Of a stretch of DNA of 64,000 bases, positions 50,041 to 61,100 are shown piece after piece. The notes beneath the pieces are model-generated. The model was not told the origin of the DNA, did not search any database, and saw only the letters and a list, made by a program, of their open reading frames with translations. The DNA is taken from the NCBI GenBank assembly GCA_026400835.1, contig JAPLOA010000081.1, forward strand, positions 48,876 through 112,875, written 5' to 3'. A program made the position numbers and the translations under genes. Each line of letters begins with the position of its first letter. The first letter of the stretch is position 1. Source of the stretch: Planctomycetales bacterium (GTDB lineage Bacteria > Planctomycetota > Planctomycetia > Planctomycetales > Planctomycetaceae).

Positions 50041-50245
50041 CATCCTGCACAGACAATGCTGGAGGGCGTTCCGGGATATCATCACGCCTCAACGGAGGTT
50101 TACAAAACGGTCTGGCAACATTGAGACAGCCTGAGACCACCCTCAATCATGGTTGAATTCGAGCCTGAAAACACCGACAGCCGCAACCCCTGTCAACGTA
50201 AGACGTTAGACAAGGATTGCGGCTGTCTGAGTGCAATTAATAAAG

Positions 50246-50332
50246 CGGAGAGACAGGGATTCGAACCCTGGGTACCCTTGCGGGTACTCCGGTTTTCAAG
50301 ACCGGTGCGATCGGCCGCTCTGCCATCTCTCC
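50246..50332 (-). tRNA. tRNA-Ser (anticodon TGA)
   Basis: On the - strand: acceptor GGAGAGA pairing with TCTCTCC, anticodon arm CCGGT-CTTGAAA-ACCGG with TGA, a long variable arm (GTACCC-GCAA-GGGTAC), and a T-arm CAGGG-TTCGAAT-CCCTG. The 87-base length and long variable arm are characteristic of tRNA-Ser. The discriminator is G; CCA is not encoded. Confidence 0.95.
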
Positions 50333-50441
50333 GGGGCGGATGCTATTGAGATCTTCAAGGACTGTCAACGTCCCGGTGTTCGAACAGACACAAAGTCCGA
50401 CGACTGGTTCCATTCAAATCGATTCCATCGGCACAGGTCAT

Positions 50442-50471
50442 AAAAAAAGCGGAAGTCAAGGGACTTCCGCT
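50442..50471 (-). terminator. Terminator of the DegT aminotransferase gene
   Basis: On the - strand AGCGGAAGTC - CCTT - GACTTCCGCT followed by seven T residues: a perfect 10-bp stem. It lies about 35 bases past the stop of the aminotransferase gene. Confidence 0.88.
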
Positions 50472-50504
50472 CTGATTCAGCAGAGACTGCTCCGGATCTG
50501 AAAA

Positions 50505-51734
50505 CTATGCGGCACGGCGCTGGAGCTGGGCAACGGCCTTCGGGAAGACAGTGTTGGACTGGCGGCCCAAAGCCCTGCTGATGCCTTCCACGACTCGTTC
50601 CAGATGAGCGGCTGGCAGTTCTGTGTAAATCGGCAGTGACATGACTTCGGCACAAGCTCGCTCAGCTTCTGGCAGATCGCCGGGCTGGTAACCGAGATAC
50701 GCAAAACACTTCTGCAGATGCAGCGGAATCGGATAATAAACGGCGCAGCCGATCTGGTTTTCCTTCAGGGACTTCATGATCTTCTCACGCTGTCCGCCAA
50801 CAACTCGTGTGGTAAACTGATTGAAGACGTGACGACGATCCGGCAGGATAGTCGGTACTTTGACAACATCGGAAAGACCATTGGCTTCGATCAGTTGGCA
50901 ATAACGCTTGGCATTGCGAGCACGGCCTTCGGTCCATGCATCAAGATGACGCAGTTTCACGCGTAGAACCGTTGCCTGCAGTGCGTCCAGACGACTGTTG
51001 AACCCAACTTCCACGTGGTTGTAACCCCCGAGGTCGCCGTGAACTCGCAGTCGCTTCAGGCGTGCAGCAATTTCAGGGTCATCAGTTGTCATGATCCCTC
51101 CGTCGCCAGCTCCACCCAGATTCTTGGTCGGGAAGAAGCTAAAGCATCCGATCGTGCCCAGAACACCCGTCCGGCGTCCTCGGTACTCGGCACCAATCGC
51201 CTGAGCAGAGTCTTCGATGATTGGAATATCGTGAGCAGCCGACATTCTCCACAGCGACTCCATCTCAGCACATTGGCCGAAGATGTGGACCGGCATAATT
51301 GCTGCCGTGCGAGATGTAATGGCCTGTTCAACCTTCTCCGGATCCAGGTTGAAGCTATGAGGTTCAATGTCAACCAGAACCGGGATCGCTCCGATTCGGT
51401 GAATAGCACCGGCTGATGCAAAGAATGTGAACGGGCTGGTGATGACTTCATCACCCGGCTTCACGCCAGCGGCCAGCAGAGCCAGAATCAGAGCATCGGT
51501 TCCGGAGGCACAGCCGATGGCAAACTGTGAGTCGCAATAAGTGGCGATCTCGGTTTCCAAAGCTGCGACTTCGTCACCCAGAATGAACGTCTGAGACTCG
51601 AAGCAACGATCCACAGCACTCTTCACTTCTTCCTTGATGGTCTGGTACTGAGCCACCAAGTCAATGAAGGGTACGGGTTCGCAGCTTTCTGTCGACGCTG
51701 CTCGTGGATGAATTACGGACATGAGCGACTCCAT
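50505..51734 (-). CDS. DegT/DnrJ/EryC1/StrS family sugar aminotransferase
   Basis: A 409-residue PLP enzyme. The family's PLP lysine is in CFSFFPTKNLGGAGDGG (~195-211). Other signatures are CASGTDALILALLAAGVKPG near residue 80, EVITSPFTFFASAGAI, and PVHIFGQCAEMESL. HVEVGFNSRLDALQATVLRV precedes the C-terminal domain. These enzymes transaminate nucleotide-linked keto-sugars in surface polysaccharide or amino-sugar synthesis. A second in-frame ATG (51722) is equally possible as start. A strong terminator follows; no other sugar-nucleotide genes are adjacent. Confidence 0.92.
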   Translation of the reverse strand: MESLMSVIHPRAASTESCEPVPFIDLVAQYQTIKEEVKSAVDRCFESQTFILGDEVAALETEIATYCDSQFAIGCASGTDALILALLAAGVKPGDEVITSPFTFFASAGAIHRIGAIPVLVDIEPHSFNLDPEKVEQAITSRTAAIMPVHIFGQCAEMESLWRMSAAHDIPIIEDSAQAIGAEYRGRRTGVLGTIGCFSFFPTKNLGGAGDGGIMTTDDPEIAARLKRLRVHGDLGGYNHVEVGFNSRLDALQATVLRVKLRHLDAWTEGRARNAKRYCQLIEANGLSDVVKVPTILPDRRHVFNQFTTRVVGGQREKIMKSLKENQIGCAVYYPIPLHLQKCFAYLGYQPGDLPEAERACAEVMSLPIYTELPAAHLERVVEGISRALGRQSNTVFPKAVAQLQRRAA

Positions 51735-52306
51735 TCGCTTCTGATTGCCAGACGTTCGGGTATTTGCCCGAATTGAGGCCGGAAGTTAGAACCTCAAACG
51801 GGGCGTGTCAAGATGAAGGGACCGGCAAAGAATGCCGGTAAATGCTTGTCGAGCTGGAACTTACGACGTTCCGGTCGGCCGTGGCACGCTTCCTCGTTAT
51901 CGGTCTTAACAGAAGTAGAGTTTGGATCGATTACACAGAATTTTCAGGGACGGGAACAGTGAACGTTTTGAAACAGCCTAAAGTCGCTCCCTGGAGCATG
52001 AGTCAGCCCCCGGCAAAATGCTGCCGGAGGTCTTCCATAAGACCAAATCGTCAGGTTTTTTGGAGGCTCACGCGGTCAAGCGGCACCAGGCGGCGGGAAA
52101 AAATCAGCCGCGCGGCCTATGATCCGTTACTGATTCAAACACCCCGCCGCGCTTGAGATTACCCCCTACTGACTTCTCCGGGCTGAAGATTCAGGCTCTG
52201 GATGTCCTCAATGTTCGGCTTCGGGAACCTCAGGATTCCAACCCGAAATCACGCTCGGCCTGGGAATAACTCCAGCAGAAAATTTTTAATTTAGTGAGAG
52301 ATTGAC
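51735..52306. other. Intergenic region without a gene
   Basis: About 570 bases between the divergent aminotransferase and AhpD-like genes. It should contain both promoters. The one frame over 100 codons (51842-52156) has no recognisable content. AGTGAGAGATTGACA before 52307 supplies a ribosome-binding site. Confidence 0.5.
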
Positions 52307-52936
52307 ATGCCATTTGTCCAGCCAATTCTACCTGCAGACGCTCCGGAGAAGGTCGCTCAGGTCTATGACCGTATTCGCGAAGTCCTGCAGATTACGGAAA
52401 TCCCCGAGGTCTTCCAGTATATTGCGACAGTCCCGGCGTTCCTGCATGACTTCTTTATGAACTTTCGCAAGTTCGTTTTGACCGAAGGAAAGCTTAGTGA
52501 AAAACGTAAACTGTTGATTGCGTTTGCCGTCGCGGGACAGACCGGTAGTAGACGCTGGATGGATTATCTGCAGACATTTGCCGCTCCGAAAGGGATCACC
52601 AGGGAGGAGATCCAGGAAGCCCTGGCAATTGGAGCAACAAACTCCATGTACAACGTGCTGTTTAAATTCCGCGATATTAGTGGAACGGATGTGTTTAACG
52701 GCATGAGTGTAGGGCTGAGAGCGCACACATTTCAGTCGACATCACTGGATGATCACACGGTAGAGCTGATCAATCTGTCGCTGAGTGATATCAACGGTTG
52801 CAAGCCCTGCACCGCAGCACATGTGGAGAAGGCTCGTCAGCAGGGTCTTGCGGATGAAGCGATCTATGAAGGTATCCAGTGTGCAGCAACGATGATTGCG
52901 GGAACGCAGTTTCTACGATCCATCGATGCGGATTAA
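52307..52936 (+). CDS. Carboxymuconolactone decarboxylase / AhpD-like protein
   Basis: A 209-residue all-helical protein. The first half starts MPFVQPILPADAPEKV and includes ITEIPEVFQYIATVPAFLHD. The AhpD redox signature is in the second half: NGCKPCTAAHVEKARQQGL with the CxxC pair at ~165 and 168 and the following His. LAIGATNSMYNVLFKF belongs to the trimer-forming helices. Members include AhpD peroxidase partners and true CMD enzymes. The CxxC-His motif favours a peroxidase or disulfide-handling role. Its stop overlaps the stop of the convergent esterase gene by 4 bases. Confidence 0.87.
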   Translation: MPFVQPILPADAPEKVAQVYDRIREVLQITEIPEVFQYIATVPAFLHDFFMNFRKFVLTEGKLSEKRKLLIAFAVAGQTGSRRWMDYLQTFAAPKGITREEIQEALAIGATNSMYNVLFKFRDISGTDVFNGMSVGLRAHTFQSTSLDDHTVELINLSLSDINGCKPCTAAHVEKARQQGLADEAIYEGIQCAATMIAGTQFLRSIDAD

Positions 52937-53718
52937 TACTGTTTAAAGAACTTCACGATTAAAGCGGGTGCTTCGGGCGGAAACTTGTGCCCCTGGGATG
53001 TCACAAACGTGATGACCGGGGCATTAATCTTCGATGGGAATTGAGTACAAGTTTCTTCCCACGGTGTGCCTTCCCCGCACTGATTGATCTTCTTCACAGC
53101 ATCAATCATCATGGTCTGCCACGCATACTTAACGAGCGGATCATTGTCGCCGGCAATGTGCAGCATTGGCTTAGGCTTCAGATTATTCCTGACCTTCAAG
53201 GCTGCCGACCCCGACGGAGCGAAGGCCGCAAAGACATCGGGACGCTCGGACCAAAGCAGATAAGTGAACCCGCCACCGTTGGAGTGACCGGTCGAGAAAA
53301 CTCGCTTCTCATCGACTTTACAGTCCTGTTTGAGCGACTTCAGAACTTCGTCAAAGAACTGTAGATCTCTGTCCTTCTGATCTCCCTTTTCCTTCTGCCA
53401 GCCGGGTCGCTTGCCTTCGGGATCCGTAAGCTGCCCCGGAGTGTTTAATCCCTGCATGTAGACCACGATCGCTTGATCCCAAAGTTCATGGATGCGAAAC
53501 GATCGAGCAACCTGCCGCATGTTGCCACCATGTCCGTGAAAGACAAAGACAAGCGGTGAAGGAACCTGTTTTGCAGAGTCCGGAACAGCGACAAGGGCCT
53601 GCCGAGTCACGCCCTCGATCATCCAGTCTCGCTGTTTGAGTTCGGCGGCATTCACCATGCCACTGGACACGAGCAGAAGACTGACTAACACCATCAACAG
53701 GAGCTTTTGAAATCGCAT
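52933..53718 (-). CDS. Secreted alpha/beta-hydrolase esterase (LpqC/PHB-depolymerase/CE1-like)
   Basis: A 261-residue protein with a signal peptide (MRFQKLLLMVLVSLLLVSSG) and an alpha/beta-hydrolase fold of the LpqC/CE1 type. The oxyanion region is PLVFVFHGHGGNMRQVA, the nucleophile is in VFSTGHSNGGGFTYLLW (Ser ~145), the Asp is probably in LHIAGDNDPLV, and the His in TSQGHKFP. Members are polyhydroxybutyrate depolymerases, feruloyl esterases or acetyl-xylan esterases. The gene is 28 bases behind the EF-hand/monooxygenase fusion and is probably transcribed with it, hinting at joint action on an extracellular polymer. Confidence 0.88.
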   Translation of the reverse strand: MRFQKLLLMVLVSLLLVSSGMVNAAELKQRDWMIEGVTRQALVAVPDSAKQVPSPLVFVFHGHGGNMRQVARSFRIHELWDQAIVVYMQGLNTPGQLTDPEGKRPGWQKEKGDQKDRDLQFFDEVLKSLKQDCKVDEKRVFSTGHSNGGGFTYLLWSERPDVFAAFAPSGSAALKVRNNLKPKPMLHIAGDNDPLVKYAWQTMMIDAVKKINQCGEGTPWEETCTQFPSKINAPVITFVTSQGHKFPPEAPALIVKFFKQY

Positions 53719-53746
53719 GGCGGAGCTTTCTGATCAACAAATTTGG

Positions 53747-56056
53747 CTAACGACGCCCGGCAATCTGTTCACGAAGTTTATCAAACTCATCCTGACTTAG
53801 TTGTTCGTCCTTGTCGGCATCACTCCGCTCAAAAAGACGATCCAGAAGGCCGGGATTGTCCCGCAGGCGAGGGACACGTTCTGCAGCTTTGTTGGTTTCT
53901 TCTTTGCTCAGTTTTCCGTTGGCATCAGAATCCAGAAGTCGAAACAAGGCCTGTCCGTTCCCCTCTGATCCTCGAAGCGAAGGACGCTCCTCGCCGACCG
54001 CCACATAGGTCTCGACGTAGCCAATCATCATTTCTTCAAACGTTTGCTGTCCCCAATGAACGGTCTGCGATGGATCCGGGTTTGCCGGATTGTTCTCACT
54101 GTTGTCAAACACAGCAGTCACTTTCACGCGGCTGCCTGCAGGGATCACGCGCGGCTCACGATAGTCGTAACGCAACTGCCAATTGAAATCGTATCGCGGA
54201 ATGTCGAGCAGTGTTTCTGTCTGCCCGTCTGGCTTGATCAGTTCATAGTTAAACGACTTTCCTCGCACATGCATGTGAGCCATATAGGCCATGACATTGA
54301 CGTCCATCGGCACAGGACGCGTAATCGTTTCCGTGTGATCCGCGGCACGAGGCGGGATATTCAGGTCCGTATCTGCCAGCGACAGGGTGGTGATCACATA
54401 CTTCGGCTCCGACTTTGCAAACACAAGTCCAATCCTCAACTGATCTTCAGTCGCTGTTCCGGTGGGTGTGTAATGAATCTGAAAGCTAAGCGTCGCGCCA
54501 GCTGGAAGCTTCCTTGCGAATCCATCCGGATAAAGCTGACCTGCGTTGCCCGGCACATAGGCCGCCCAGTAACCGCCAATTCCCTCTTCCCGATCACGAA
54601 TGCGTCCCGCGCCTTTTTCGTGAACGTTGACGATCACATGATGCACGACGCTGCGATCTGTCGGCACGATCTCATAACCCTGAACCCATTTGTCTTCTTC
54701 CAGCGTCGTCTGCGCCGTAACGAACTGATAGGGCATCGTTCCAGTGGCCTTCACTTTGATTGGTTCAGGAATCTGCACGACAAGGTCCGGCGTGCCGATC
54801 GTCCAGCCATCGACAAAGTGTCGTTTCTGCGGAGCATCTGCAGCATCTCCTTCCGGTTTGTCACTCTCCAGCCATGCCAGCAGGTCGGCACGATCTGAAT
54901 CTGTCAAAGATCGATCATTCGCCCAGAGGCTGGAGTGTTTATCTTCTGAGTTTCCAGCAAACCAAGGCGGCATTGTGCGATCGTCAACAACCTGACGAAT
55001 CATGCCCGTATGGCCCACGAGATCCGCATAGGATTCCAGAGGAAACGGGCCAACTCCGCCACTGCGATGACACTCCAGACAGTTGGCCTGAATGATTCGC
55101 GAGATTCGATTGTGATAAGTCCAGTTCGACTCGATGGGACTGGCCTCGGCGTCATGCACAATCGTGCAGCCCGGCGCGAGCGTAGCGGCGATCTGAGGTG
55201 TCTGGCCTGCCAGCAAGTCATCTAACGCGTCGGCAAGAAAGCGATTTTTAGGAGCATCCAGGGCGTAGCCAATTCCATACTGATCATCAATAGCACCGTG
55301 GTACACAATTGTACGGGCCGGATCGAGCACCAAAACATCCGTCGTTGTGATCGCACCAAAATGCTTTGAAAGAGATTCGTCGGCATCGTGCGCGCAGCAA
55401 ACAGATTCACCGAGTGATGCAGCGGCGGTCTTCATCTCATCCATGCGATCCGTTGGTACACAGTTGACCGCGATGAACTGAATATCCTTCGGCGAATACT
55501 TTTGAGATAACTCAACCAGCGAAGGCAAATACTTACGACTCAGCGGACAACTGGTACTGGTCATCGCGACAACGACGTAAGATTTTTCCTTGAACTCTTT
55601 GAGAGAGCGCTGGGCCCCGTTGATGTCGGCAAAAGACACATCGGCCACATAACGTCCAACGCCATGATCAGCCGGACGGAGAGTTTTTGCAGACTGACGC
55701 AGATCTCCTGCTCCATCGCCAGCCATCTCGCCCGCTGTTGTCTTTAAAGAGATTGGATCTGGTGTCGGCTTCGCAACTGGTTGTCCTTCCACTTCTTCGC
55801 GAGTCAGCGTACCCGCTTTGAACGCGGCTGTGGCTTCGTCCAACGTAACAAAACCATCACTGTCGGCATCCAGCTTCGTAAAAATTGCCTTGTTGGCCAG
55901 TTCTTTTGCGTTGAGCTTTCCGTCTGAATTCCTGTCCAGACTCTCAAACCGGTGCCGAAGAACCCTGCCTTCCTGAGCCAGCAAACTCCAGGAGGCACAC
56001 GTGAATCCCAGCAAGACGATTGGCAACACAAGATGACGGGCGGTACGAAATTTCAT
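53747..56056 (-). CDS. EF-hand - redoxin - cytochrome c - copper monooxygenase (PHM-like) fusion
   Basis: A 769-residue secreted protein with unusual domain order. Signal peptide ~1-28. Two EF-hand loops follow (DRNSDGKLNAKE, DADSDGFVTLDE). A thioredoxin-like/redoxin domain (~130-285) has the peroxiredoxin-like AMTSTSCPLSRKYLP. A haem-c site CLECHRSGGVGPF lies at ~323. A copper type II ascorbate-dependent monooxygenase-like beta domain (~420-680) has VVHHVIVNVHEKG and AYMAHMHVRGKSFN as probable copper ligands. Two further EF-hand loops close it (DSDANGKLSKEE, DADKDEQLSQDE). This suggests a calcium-stabilised periplasmic oxidase or redox protein; substrate unknown. The esterase follows. Confidence 0.85.
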   Translation of the reverse strand: MKFRTARHLVLPIVLLGFTCASWSLLAQEGRVLRHRFESLDRNSDGKLNAKELANKAIFTKLDADSDGFVTLDEATAAFKAGTLTREEVEGQPVAKPTPDPISLKTTAGEMAGDGAGDLRQSAKTLRPADHGVGRYVADVSFADINGAQRSLKEFKEKSYVVVAMTSTSCPLSRKYLPSLVELSQKYSPKDIQFIAVNCVPTDRMDEMKTAAASLGESVCCAHDADESLSKHFGAITTTDVLVLDPARTIVYHGAIDDQYGIGYALDAPKNRFLADALDDLLAGQTPQIAATLAPGCTIVHDAEASPIESNWTYHNRISRIIQANCLECHRSGGVGPFPLESYADLVGHTGMIRQVVDDRTMPPWFAGNSEDKHSSLWANDRSLTDSDRADLLAWLESDKPEGDAADAPQKRHFVDGWTIGTPDLVVQIPEPIKVKATGTMPYQFVTAQTTLEEDKWVQGYEIVPTDRSVVHHVIVNVHEKGAGRIRDREEGIGGYWAAYVPGNAGQLYPDGFARKLPAGATLSFQIHYTPTGTATEDQLRIGLVFAKSEPKYVITTLSLADTDLNIPPRAADHTETITRPVPMDVNVMAYMAHMHVRGKSFNYELIKPDGQTETLLDIPRYDFNWQLRYDYREPRVIPAGSRVKVTAVFDNSENNPANPDPSQTVHWGQQTFEEMMIGYVETYVAVGEERPSLRGSEGNGQALFRLLDSDANGKLSKEETNKAAERVPRLRDNPGLLDRLFERSDADKDEQLSQDEFDKLREQIAGRR

Positions 56057-56642
56057 CGAATAATACCTCTGCAGATCCGGATCTGTTCAATTACCACTGC
56101 AAACCCCGACGCGACTTCCGCGAGTCGAACCGGATTGATCATTTTGCTGCGGAGACCTCAAATCGACTACCTGGGAATACTAATTTCGTTCACGGTTTTA
56201 ACAGACTATCGATGCGTTTCCGCTGCAACTGGACCAAAGTGCGAATCGGTTGCCCATGATCATCGCGTCGTCAGGAACCCGAATCGCGCAGACCGATGCA
56301 CCTGCCTGGAGACTTGCCTATTCGTACGGTGTTCGAATTCGTGAGAGAGAAAATGCACAAATCCTACCAGTATCCCTATGATTCCTGCGACTACGACACC
56401 TCAGACTCTCGGCCCATTGGGTCACCCCCTGATTCGTTCGCCGGCCGTATTCTTACGCGACCGTATGCGTTGGACTTGCGACTAACGGTAAGCGATACCG
56501 AAAAGCAGAACGCGTGAAGCGTTTCGGCCGTGACTCAGGAACGCAGCCCGCCGAGCGTCCTGGCGACTTCTGCTGCGATTCGGAGCCAGCAAGGTCAGTG
56601 CCACTGAGCTGCCGCTACACTACTCAACCTGCGCAAATCCGT
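56057..56642. other. Intergenic region without a recognisable gene
   Basis: About 585 bases between two - strand genes. One 73-codon + strand frame (56296-56517) has no known family or clear ribosome-binding site. It probably holds the promoter of the EF-hand fusion gene. Confidence 0.45.
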
Positions 56643-58124
56643 TCACACAAGAATCTCTCGAATCACATGACCATGGACGTCGGTCAGCCTTCGATCAATA
56701 CCGTTGTGTGTAAACGTCAGCTTCGTGTGATCCAGCCCAAGCAGATGCAGGATCGTCGCATTAAGATCATGAATCGACAGGACGTTCTCAACCGCTTTGA
56801 AGCCAAGTTCATCGGTCACACCATGACTGACACCGCGTTGGACACCAGCTCCCGTCAGCACGGCGGTGAAGCCGTTCGGGTTGTGATCTCTCCCGAACGC
56901 ACCTTTCTGAAACATCGGCATGCGGCCAAACTCTGTACACCAGACGACCAGCGTGTCTTCCAGTAATCCTCGCTGCCGAAGATCGCGAATCAGAGCGGCG
57001 GACGGCTGATCCATGATTCGACCGTGAATGTCGTATTGTTCTCGCAGAGCCGAATGGCCGTCCCAGTTCAATCTTCCCCCACTGGCGTACGCTCCGTTAA
57101 AGAGCTGGACAAATCTCACGCCTTTTTCGATCAGGCGACGTGCCAGAATGCAGTTGCGAGCATACCCGGTTTTGATCGGATCGTTCGGATCATCTGCGCC
57201 GTACATTTTGAGGACGTGCTCAGGTTCGGTGGACAAATCACTGATCTCGGGAACTGACAACTGCATCTTTGCAGCCAGTTCGTAACTGGCAATACGAGCC
57301 GCCAGATCCGAATCGCCCGGATTCAGTTTGAGATGTTCCTCGTTGATTCTTCGCAGAAGATCGCGAGCCGCCAGGTCCTTGCTGCCACTGATCGATGCGG
57401 GCGGACTGAGATTCCGAATCGGCTGGCTGGAATTAAACGCTGTTCCCTGAAACACGGCCGGCAAAAATCCGGGCCCCCAGTTATTAATACTCGCCTGAGG
57501 GATTCCACGCGGATCCGGGATCGCAACGAACGAAGGCAGGTCCTGATTCTCACTGCCCAGCGCGTAAGTGATCCAGGCACCGATACTAGGGAAGCCGTCC
57601 TGCACGAATCCAGTGGAGAGGAAATTTTCGGCGGGGCCGTGAGTATTCGTCTTGCTGGTCAATGTGTGCACGAAAGCAAAATCGTCGACCTGCCGGGCGA
57701 GATGCGGAATCATGTCCGACACCATCTTGCCCGTTTCTCCATAGGGGCGAAACTCATACTGAGGCTTCGCAAGATTTCCGGCGGGCCCCTGAAACGTTAC
57801 CGCCGGACCGCCGGGCATCGGTTTGCCGTCTTGTTTGATCAATTCCGGCTTATAGTCCCACGTCTCCAACTGGCTGCAGGCTCCGGCACAGAAGATGACG
57901 AGTACGTTTTTGGCCTTCGCCTCATAATGCCCTTGTCGCGGCGCGTGAGGCCGCGAAGGATCAATCTTCGGCGCACGCGCCGTATCCGCTGCCAGCAGTC
58001 CCTGCTGATTCAACATCTGCGTCAGCGCGATGGCTGACAGAGACGACGCGGTCTGGGCAAAGAAGTCGCGTCGCTGAAGTAAACCGCGTCCGGCATGCGT
58101 GAGTGGCTGAGTGTTGAATTTCAT
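56643..58124 (-). CDS. DUF1501 domain protein with Tat-like signal
   Basis: A 493-residue protein. The N-terminus has [20 protein letters not shown], a twin-arginine-type signal. The body shows DUF1501 landmarks: [57 protein letters not shown] and [13 protein letters not shown]. The family resembles sulfatases and phosphatases but its activity is unproven. I prefer ATG 58124; an in-frame TTG at 58136 is upstream. The gene starts 40 bases after the PSD1-type cytochrome gene, and the two families are regularly paired in Planctomycetes, which implies joint export and function. Confidence 0.92.
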   Translation of the reverse strand: MKFNTQPLTHAGRGLLQRRDFFAQTASSLSAIALTQMLNQQGLLAADTARAPKIDPSRPHAPRQGHYEAKAKNVLVIFCAGACSQLETWDYKPELIKQDGKPMPGGPAVTFQGPAGNLAKPQYEFRPYGETGKMVSDMIPHLARQVDDFAFVHTLTSKTNTHGPAENFLSTGFVQDGFPSIGAWITYALGSENQDLPSFVAIPDPRGIPQASINNWGPGFLPAVFQGTAFNSSQPIRNLSPPASISGSKDLAARDLLRRINEEHLKLNPGDSDLAARIASYELAAKMQLSVPEISDLSTEPEHVLKMYGADDPNDPIKTGYARNCILARRLIEKGVRFVQLFNGAYASGGRLNWDGHSALREQYDIHGRIMDQPSAALIRDLRQRGLLEDTLVVWCTEFGRMPMFQKGAFGRDHNPNGFTAVLTGAGVQRGVSHGVTDELGFKAVENVLSIHDLNATILHLLGLDHTKLTFTHNGIDRRLTDVHGHVIREILV

Positions 58125-58164
58125 AGATGTCACCAATGGTGGATTTCAACCGGATCAAATCACA

Positions 58165-61100
58165 TCACGGAATAAACAGGAATTCGCTGCTGTTGAAGAG
58201 AACTCGACAAAGCGTCGCCAGTCCGTGATCGCGAACAACGGCTTCCGCAGCAGTCCTTTCAGTCTCCGATGGCTTTCGTCCCACACTGATCTCAAAAGCA
58301 GAACTCACTTGAGCCTCAAGGCCGGTCGCTCCCGTCGCCACGATTCTGGCCGCAAACTTTTCCGATTGATCTGCCACAAACGGGCTATTAAAAAGATTGA
58401 GCGCCTGAATGGCCGTTGTTGAGCGACCTCGTCGCGGCATTGACTGACCGGCATCGGGACAATCGAATGCTCCAAACACAGGCACTTGTTCCATACGAAC
58501 CTTGTGAGAATAAATCATGCGCCGCATTTCGTTGGGAGTGAATTCCTCAAGCGGCGGGAACCCATCCAGTCCGCCACGCGACTTGAAGAAGCTGAATCCC
58601 GGTCCACCCATTTGCAGATTCAGTTCACCGCTGGTCGACAACAGGCAGTCTCGAATCGACTCACTTTCCATGCGGCGTGAGGTGAATCGCCAGAGTAGCT
58701 CATTGTCGCGATCGAGTTCTGCGGCTCGACTATCGATGAGACTTGCTTGTTGATAGGTCGCTGAGTTCAGAATCAGGCGATGCATGTGCTTGATCGACCA
58801 GCCACTGCGAATAAATTCTGCCGCCAGCCAGTCGAGTAACTCAGGGTGCGACGGCTTTGCTCCATTCACGCCAAAGTCACTCGGAGTAGCGACGAGTCCT
58901 CGGCCAAAATGGTTGAGCCAGATGCGATTGACCATGACTCGAACCGTCAGCGGGTTGTTTGGTGATGCAATCCAGTTGGCTAAATTCAGACGACGCTGTT
59001 GCTCGGCCGTCAGCGTCTCATCGTTATTGGATGCTGCGCCGCTGGGCGACGAGATGCTGTCCAATGTGGACTCTGCTGCCACAGAATTTAGCGCTGCGAA
59101 CACCACTGGAATCGCTGGTGTCGTTGCATCCATCTTTTGTTCCGGGTCGCCTCGTTGCAAAACATACGTCATGTCGGGTTCGCGAAATGTTCCGCCAAAA
59201 ACCATCACAGGTGTTTCCAGAGCCGTCTTTTGAGATCGCAGATTCTCCAGCTCAGAAACTAACTCAGAAAGATCAGCTGGAGCGTCCGCCAGTTGACTTC
59301 GCACCAGTGCCCGGACTGCGTCAAAGGGAGCTCCCATGGGAACTCGATCTTCATGGCGAGCCACTGTGGTCCAGTTTTGACCGTCCAGCGATGTGGAGAT
59401 TTCATAACGCACAGGAAGTCGGTCCGGAAATTCACCGTTTCGATCACGGCCCCACACAAGTCGATCAATCTCCGTCGCTTCCGGTAGCTCCAATTGAACC
59501 CAGCCACCACCCTGTTGATTCGAAATCCAACTATGATCGTTGCCATACAATCCATCGTTGATATGCGGCAGTTGATGAATGCCGATGTCAGAATAGTTTC
59601 CAGATGATGAAGGTTTGACGCCGGAAGAAGCTAGCGCGAGGTTCTTTCCCGGAGCCTTTCCGGAATAGAGCTCCAACTCATCGAGGCAAGGTTCGTGCTG
59701 ATTGTTGTTGATCGTTTCAAATGTGGTGAAGCGAACAAACCGAACCCTCATCGGCGCGAAGTGTTCGACGTTCTGAAGCGGACTCACGGGGGCACGCAGC
59801 CCCGGCAAGTTATTCATCGAAGGCTTACCATCGCCCGTTACTTCCTGCAACACGACCACATCGCCGGTGATTCCAGTTCCGGTGTTGCCACCTCGCAAAA
59901 CAATCTTTGAACCTTCCGAGAGATTAACGTCTCCCACTGACTTCAGGCCGCTCCAGAGCGGAGCCTGTTCGGTCTGCCCTTCGGTCACATTGGCCAGATA
60001 ATACTGATCGATGCGAGCCAGTTCCGTCTGATCTTCGCGTGTCGCAAGGTCGCCGTCCTGATCGAGCACATAGCGAGCGTCGCGGGTATGAACGCCACTG
60101 CCGTGAGCCCCCCAGGAAAGCCATAACTGAAAGTGTCCGGCGACTCCAGGGTTGTAAGTCATCACATCTTCACCCGGGACATTATTCCACCAGGTATATC
60201 GCCCCTGACTAATGTTGCCGAGACGTTCAGTTGATCCAGTTTCATCCTTGTAGCCGGGTTTTGTTCCGGCAGGATTTGCCCCCGGTCCGTTCTCCTGCTT
60301 CAGATAGGTCACAACGGCCTTGTTCTCTTCATCAAGCAGCAAAGTCCGTCCGGCCCGCGCGATGGGCTCATAGGACTGCAACTGATTTTGCAGCTCAGCG
60401 ATCTTCGCCATCAGCTCTGCCACTTGCGATTTCTTCTTTTCAAAGTCCACATCCCGAATCGGACGATCGCCGTATTCAACGCCTGCAAAATACGCCTGCA
60501 AGGAGTAATAATCTCGTGCGGTGATCGGATCAAACTTGTGATCATGACATCTCGCACAGCCAATCGTGAGACCCAGCATTGTGCTGCTGGTCCCAACGAT
60601 GATTTCATCGAGGGCATCCTGGCGAGCCAGACGTTTTGAAACATCGTCGGCTCCGATCTGACCAGGCAACAGCACCGCCGAGGCGACCATGAATCCGGTG
60701 GCGGCGTCGGCGTTGAACACATCACCAGCCAATTGTTCTTTTACGAACTGATCGTAAGGTTTATCTTCGTTCAAAGCCCGGATCACATAGTCTCGATAGT
60801 GCCATGCGTTATCACGCGGAGTATTCACTTCAAAGCCATGAGTATCCGCATAGCGAATAACATCCAGCCAGTGCTGAGCCCATCGCTCGCCGTAATGCGG
60901 ACTGGCCAGAAGTTCCTCGACAAGATTTGACCACGCTTTCGGACTATTGTCATTCACGAACTGAGTAATCCGGTCCGGTGTCGCGGGCAGTCCGGTCATG
61001 TCCAAAGTAGCTCGACGAATTAATGTTCTGCGATCGGCCGGAGCACTGAAACTCAACTCGTGTTCCTGCAACTTCGCCATAACGAATCGATCAATCTCAT

